Source: Parachlamydiales bacterium
Lineage (GTDB): Bacteria; Chlamydiota; Chlamydiia; Chlamydiales; SM23-39
NCBI GenBank assembly: GCA_019694475.1
Contig: JAIBBX010000002.1
Location: forward strand, 62,001-126,000
Length of the DNA stretch: 64,000 bases
Reading direction: 5' to 3'
In this document: positions 61,881 through 64,000 of the stretch, piece after piece
Position numbering within the stretch: position 1 is the stretch's first letter
Layout: each line of letters opens with the position of its first letter
Made by a program: the position numbers and the translations under genes
The notes under the pieces: generated by a model
What the model was told of the DNA's origin: nothing
The model's input: only the letters and a program-made list of their open reading frames with translations
Databases searched by the model: none

Positions 61881-62426
61881 CTACATTAAATTGACAGGAG
61901 CACCACGAACAATCCAATAATTTCTCCCATAATCATAACAAAGCTGCTCTCCTTTCCGGATTTCTTTCAGCGCAATAAAAATGCAGTGGTAGAACCCATC
62001 AATAAAGGCATAATGGGGCTTTAAATTGGGGCAGTAGCTGTGGTTGATGAACCGAGTGAAATTCCCTGATGTTGCATCGATGACGTAGCTTCTTCCTAAA
62101 CGATCTGCGATTGGATATTCGTAGCAGTAATTATTCAATGGTGCAAAATAAATCCGCCGATTTTCTCTGACGATCCCCGTATATTCGCCAATAAAACTGC
62201 CCTTTTTAATAACGCCATTTGCAAAAACTCCATGACCCACTTCATCGCTGACGAACCGAATTTCAACATTCGGATCATTGGGCGATTCGATCTGCTTTCG
62301 ATATTTTTGTCCGAGAGCAAGCGCTTTTTGTGGAATCTCACCTCTTTGATGCGCCGCCAATCCCCTTTGCAGAATTTCGCATCTTTCTTCTTCACTTTGA
62401 AATGAGATTTGAGCAAGAAAGTCCAT
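61881..62426 (-). CDS. SET-domain lysine methyltransferase (predicted host-directed)
   Basis: 181 residues, preceded by AGGAGT. SET motifs are canonical: GHGVFANGVIKKGSFIGEYTG (SAM-binding start), RFINHSYCPN (pseudoknot catalytic core), and GEQLCYDYG (Tyr). No post-SET cysteine cluster. SET proteins transfer methyl groups from SAM to protein lysines. In C. trachomatis a SET protein, NUE (CT737), is secreted and modifies host histones, which is the precedent for a similar role here. The gene begins six bases after the hydrolase gene stop, so the two are cotranscribed. Confidence 0.85.
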   Translation of the reverse strand: MDFLAQISFQSEEERCEILQRGLAAHQRGEIPQKALALGQKYRKQIESPNDPNVEIRFVSDEVGHGVFANGVIKKGSFIGEYTGIVRENRRIYFAPLNNYCYEYPIADRLGRSYVIDATSGNFTRFINHSYCPNLKPHYAFIDGFYHCIFIALKEIRKGEQLCYDYGRNYWIVRGAPVNLM

Positions 62427-62432
62427 GGACTC

Positions 62433-63227
62433 CTATTTTGAAAGGAAGGAAATCACAAGCTTGCAATACTGCTGCGGAATCTCGAGCTGCGAGTTGTGGC
62501 TCATTTTCGGGAAAACGTGCATCTTGCAGCTCTTTATTTTTTTCGCAAGGCCTTCTACATCTACGTATGGGCAAATATAGTCTTCTTCTCCGCCAATAAT
62601 TAGAATGGGAACGGAAATCTTATGCGCCCATTTTGTTGAGTCGAAACCAATCAATGCCTCAGATTGCTTTAGCTGCCCTTCCAAGCTCATCGGGAAAGGA
62701 TTGGCCATCATCTTCTGGATAAACCCTTCTCGTTTGTCTTTGTTTGCTATAAACGCATTTGAGAATACCCAAGGCACCATGGCTTCCATCTGGGAGCGGA
62801 CCGATCCATTTTCGACGCGCAATTGGGTGATATGCCCTAAAGCGGCGATGGATACGGGACGCAACTTCATAAATGTTTGGGATAAAACAACTTTTCCAAT
62901 CAGTTTTGGGTATTTATAAGCGATAGTTTGCACAATCGCCCCGCCCATGGAATGGCCGATCACATGGGGTCTTTTTAATCCCAGCTTCTCGATCAAACCG
63001 ACCGCGTCTTTGGCCATATCGAGGATCGTAAAGGATTTGGTTGGGCATTCGCTTCTACCGGAGCAGCGGTTATCGAATAAGATGAGATCGAACTTGCGGG
63101 CAAGCGCTGCGCGCACCGTATCCCACCAAAAGATGTCGCAGCCATAGCCTCCGATCAGCAGCAGCGGATGGCCTTTCCCCTCCCGCTCATAATACAGATT
63201 GATCCCGTTCACTTTTGCAAATGGCAT
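62433..63227 (-). CDS. Alpha/beta hydrolase
   Basis: 264 residues from ATG 63227. Nucleophile elbow GHSMGGAI, acid in IIGGEEDYICP, and histidine in KMSHNSQLE complete the triad. The HG-type oxyanion segment is LLIGGYGCDIFWW. The overall form is like RsbQ or 3-oxoadipate enol-lactonase-type enzymes. Substrate unknown. It is the first gene of the hydrolase-SET-MYND/SET operon. Confidence 0.85.
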   Translation of the reverse strand: MPFAKVNGINLYYEREGKGHPLLLIGGYGCDIFWWDTVRAALARKFDLILFDNRCSGRSECPTKSFTILDMAKDAVGLIEKLGLKRPHVIGHSMGGAIVQTIAYKYPKLIGKVVLSQTFMKLRPVSIAALGHITQLRVENGSVRSQMEAMVPWVFSNAFIANKDKREGFIQKMMANPFPMSLEGQLKQSEALIGFDSTKWAHKISVPILIIGGEEDYICPYVDVEGLAKKIKSCKMHVFPKMSHNSQLEIPQQYCKLVISFLSK

Positions 63228-63282
63228 AGTTTTCTCTCTAACATTCTTTCCCAAAAACTGTCCAGTATGGGATAAGAAAGCC

Positions 63283-64000
63283 ATGCAAAAGGCCATTTCA
63301 AGACTCTTCCCTCTCTATGCCGTAGTCTTTTTAGCGAGCATTGGCTACAGCTCGATGATCACGATTTTCACTCCCATGATGATGCGTGAAAGATGGGGCA
63401 TGGTCTCCGAAGCAACACCGATGACTGTGAGAATGACTCAGCTCGGGATTCTTCTAGCTCTCTATCCATTTGGCCAATTTATCGGATCCCCGCTCATCGT
63501 CGCACTCGGGAGGCGTTACGACAAAAAAAGACTGCTCCTCATCTCTCTTTGCATCACTGCAATCGCCTATGGATTTCTTGCTCTATCGCTTGAAAACTTA
63601 AGTCTTGGGGCTGTGATGGCAAGCACCTTCCTGGCAGGGCTGTCGGAAGCGAATGAATCGATAGCCGAAGACACGATCGCTGAACTTGCGGCGAAAGAAC
63701 ATCACAAAAAGCTAATGAGCACCTTGCATGTCAGTTCAAGCGGGGCCTTTTTATTCGGCCCGATTCTCTCAGGCATTTTAGCCTTTCAGGGCCTTTCGAT
63801 CCCTTTTTGGGGGATTTTTGCTCTCATTATGATCGGTTTTCTTTTCGTTTTATTCCTAGGCCCGTTGCCGAGTCAAAAACTACCCGTAAGCGCATGGAAA
63901 CTGGTCCGCGATCAATTTTCCGCTTTTTCCTTCGAAAGATTCCATTTCGCATTCGGGGTCAATTTTCTGATCTACTTTGCAATTTTTGGGTTTTTCAGGG
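63283..64000 (+). CDS. MFS transporter, partial (C-terminus beyond the window)
   Basis: Open frame from ATG 63283 to the right edge, 239 residues visible. The first half of an MFS carrier: helices at about 8-28, 54-75, 83-103, 107-127 and so on, with motif A-like GSPLIVALGRRYDKKRLLLI. An acidic loop EANESIAEDTIAEL is distinctive. Substrate unknown. It is divergent from the hydrolase operon. Confidence 0.8.
   Translation, partial: MQKAISRLFPLYAVVFLASIGYSSMITIFTPMMMRERWGMVSEATPMTVRMTQLGILLALYPFGQFIGSPLIVALGRRYDKKRLLLISLCITAIAYGFLALSLENLSLGAVMASTFLAGLSEANESIAEDTIAELAAKEHHKKLMSTLHVSSSGAFLFGPILSGILAFQGLSIPFWGIFALIMIGFLFVLFLGPLPSQKLPVSAWKLVRDQFSAFSFERFHFAFGVNFLIYFAIFGFFR

Noticed and set aside
1..64000. 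CRISPR array, rRNA, tRNA, integrase or IS transposase
   Set aside because: No regularly spaced direct repeats, no recognisable structural RNA and no transposase or integrase motif were seen on either strand.

Overview
The window looks like chromosomal DNA from a member of the Chlamydiae outside the family Chlamydiaceae, of the Waddlia / Estrella / Parachlamydia kind (amoeba-associated, order Parachlamydiales). Two blocks keep the gene order I recall from Chlamydia trachomatis. One is gcvH, a CT283-position gene, lplA, clpC, two ptsN genes, dut, accD, sodA, rnc, radA, hemC (CT282-CT299). The other is hemG, hemN, hemE, tkt, alaS, mfd (CT745-CT750, locally rearranged). Base composition is moderate (mid-40s % G+C by eye), and several genes have good sigma-66/sigma-70-type promoters. 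The genus cannot be fixed from the sequence alone.

Layout. 1-6.2 kb: a minus-strand envelope operon (SurA/PpiD-like protein, CBM9-like protein, GcvH, start of a TamB/AsmA-like protein). 6.3-11.3 kb: proS, lplA and divergent clpC. 11.3-19.0 kb: a giant two-partner-secretion adhesin and a large membrane protein of unknown function. 19.1-31.4 kb: mostly housekeeping genes (DUF885 peptidase-like protein, two PTS-IIA regulators, dut, accD, sod, hemD-hemC-radA, rnc, dapL) with small lineage-specific genes between them. 31.4-38.5 kb: accessory region with low-complexity, effector-like proteins, an MFS carrier and a GNAT protein. 38.5-44.7 kb: an apparent operon of membrane protein, CHASE2-adenylate/guanylate cyclase, FecR-domain protein and autotransporter. 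44.8-59.8 kb: the hem/tkt/alaS/mfd block, interrupted by a eukaryote-like HECT E3 ubiquitin ligase gene and by a small inverted-repeat-bounded GxxExxY nuclease-like gene. 59.8-63.2 kb: a second host-interaction cluster with a MYND zinc finger + SET protein, a canonical SET methyltransferase and an alpha/beta hydrolase. 63.3 kb to the end: start of a second MFS carrier.

Most notable points. (1) The HECT-domain protein (45901-47721) has a hydrophobic N-terminus, the N-lobe signature and a C-lobe catalytic cysteine. It has its own promoter, and its stop codon abuts the start codon of hemG. (2) Two SET-domain genes, one carrying a perfect MYND finger, lie in one apparent operon. (3) The GxxExxY gene is bracketed by inverted CCACAGAGAT repeats, and a gene-less version of the same repeat pair occurs 41 kb away next to proS. 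This suggests a small mobile unit with a MITE-like derivative. (4) The cyclase, FecR and autotransporter genes suggest nucleotide signalling tied to the cell surface. (5) An 88-bp-arm inverted repeat separates the two ptsN genes. Other dispersed palindromic elements lie at 20.9, 25.7 and 56.5 kb.

The heme pathway is well represented (hemC, D, E, N, G), but HemC lacks the whole third domain that carries the dipyrromethane cofactor, and HemE lacks about 20 internal residues. I found no tRNA, rRNA, CRISPR array or recognisable transposase. No stretch longer than 300 bases is without a gene.
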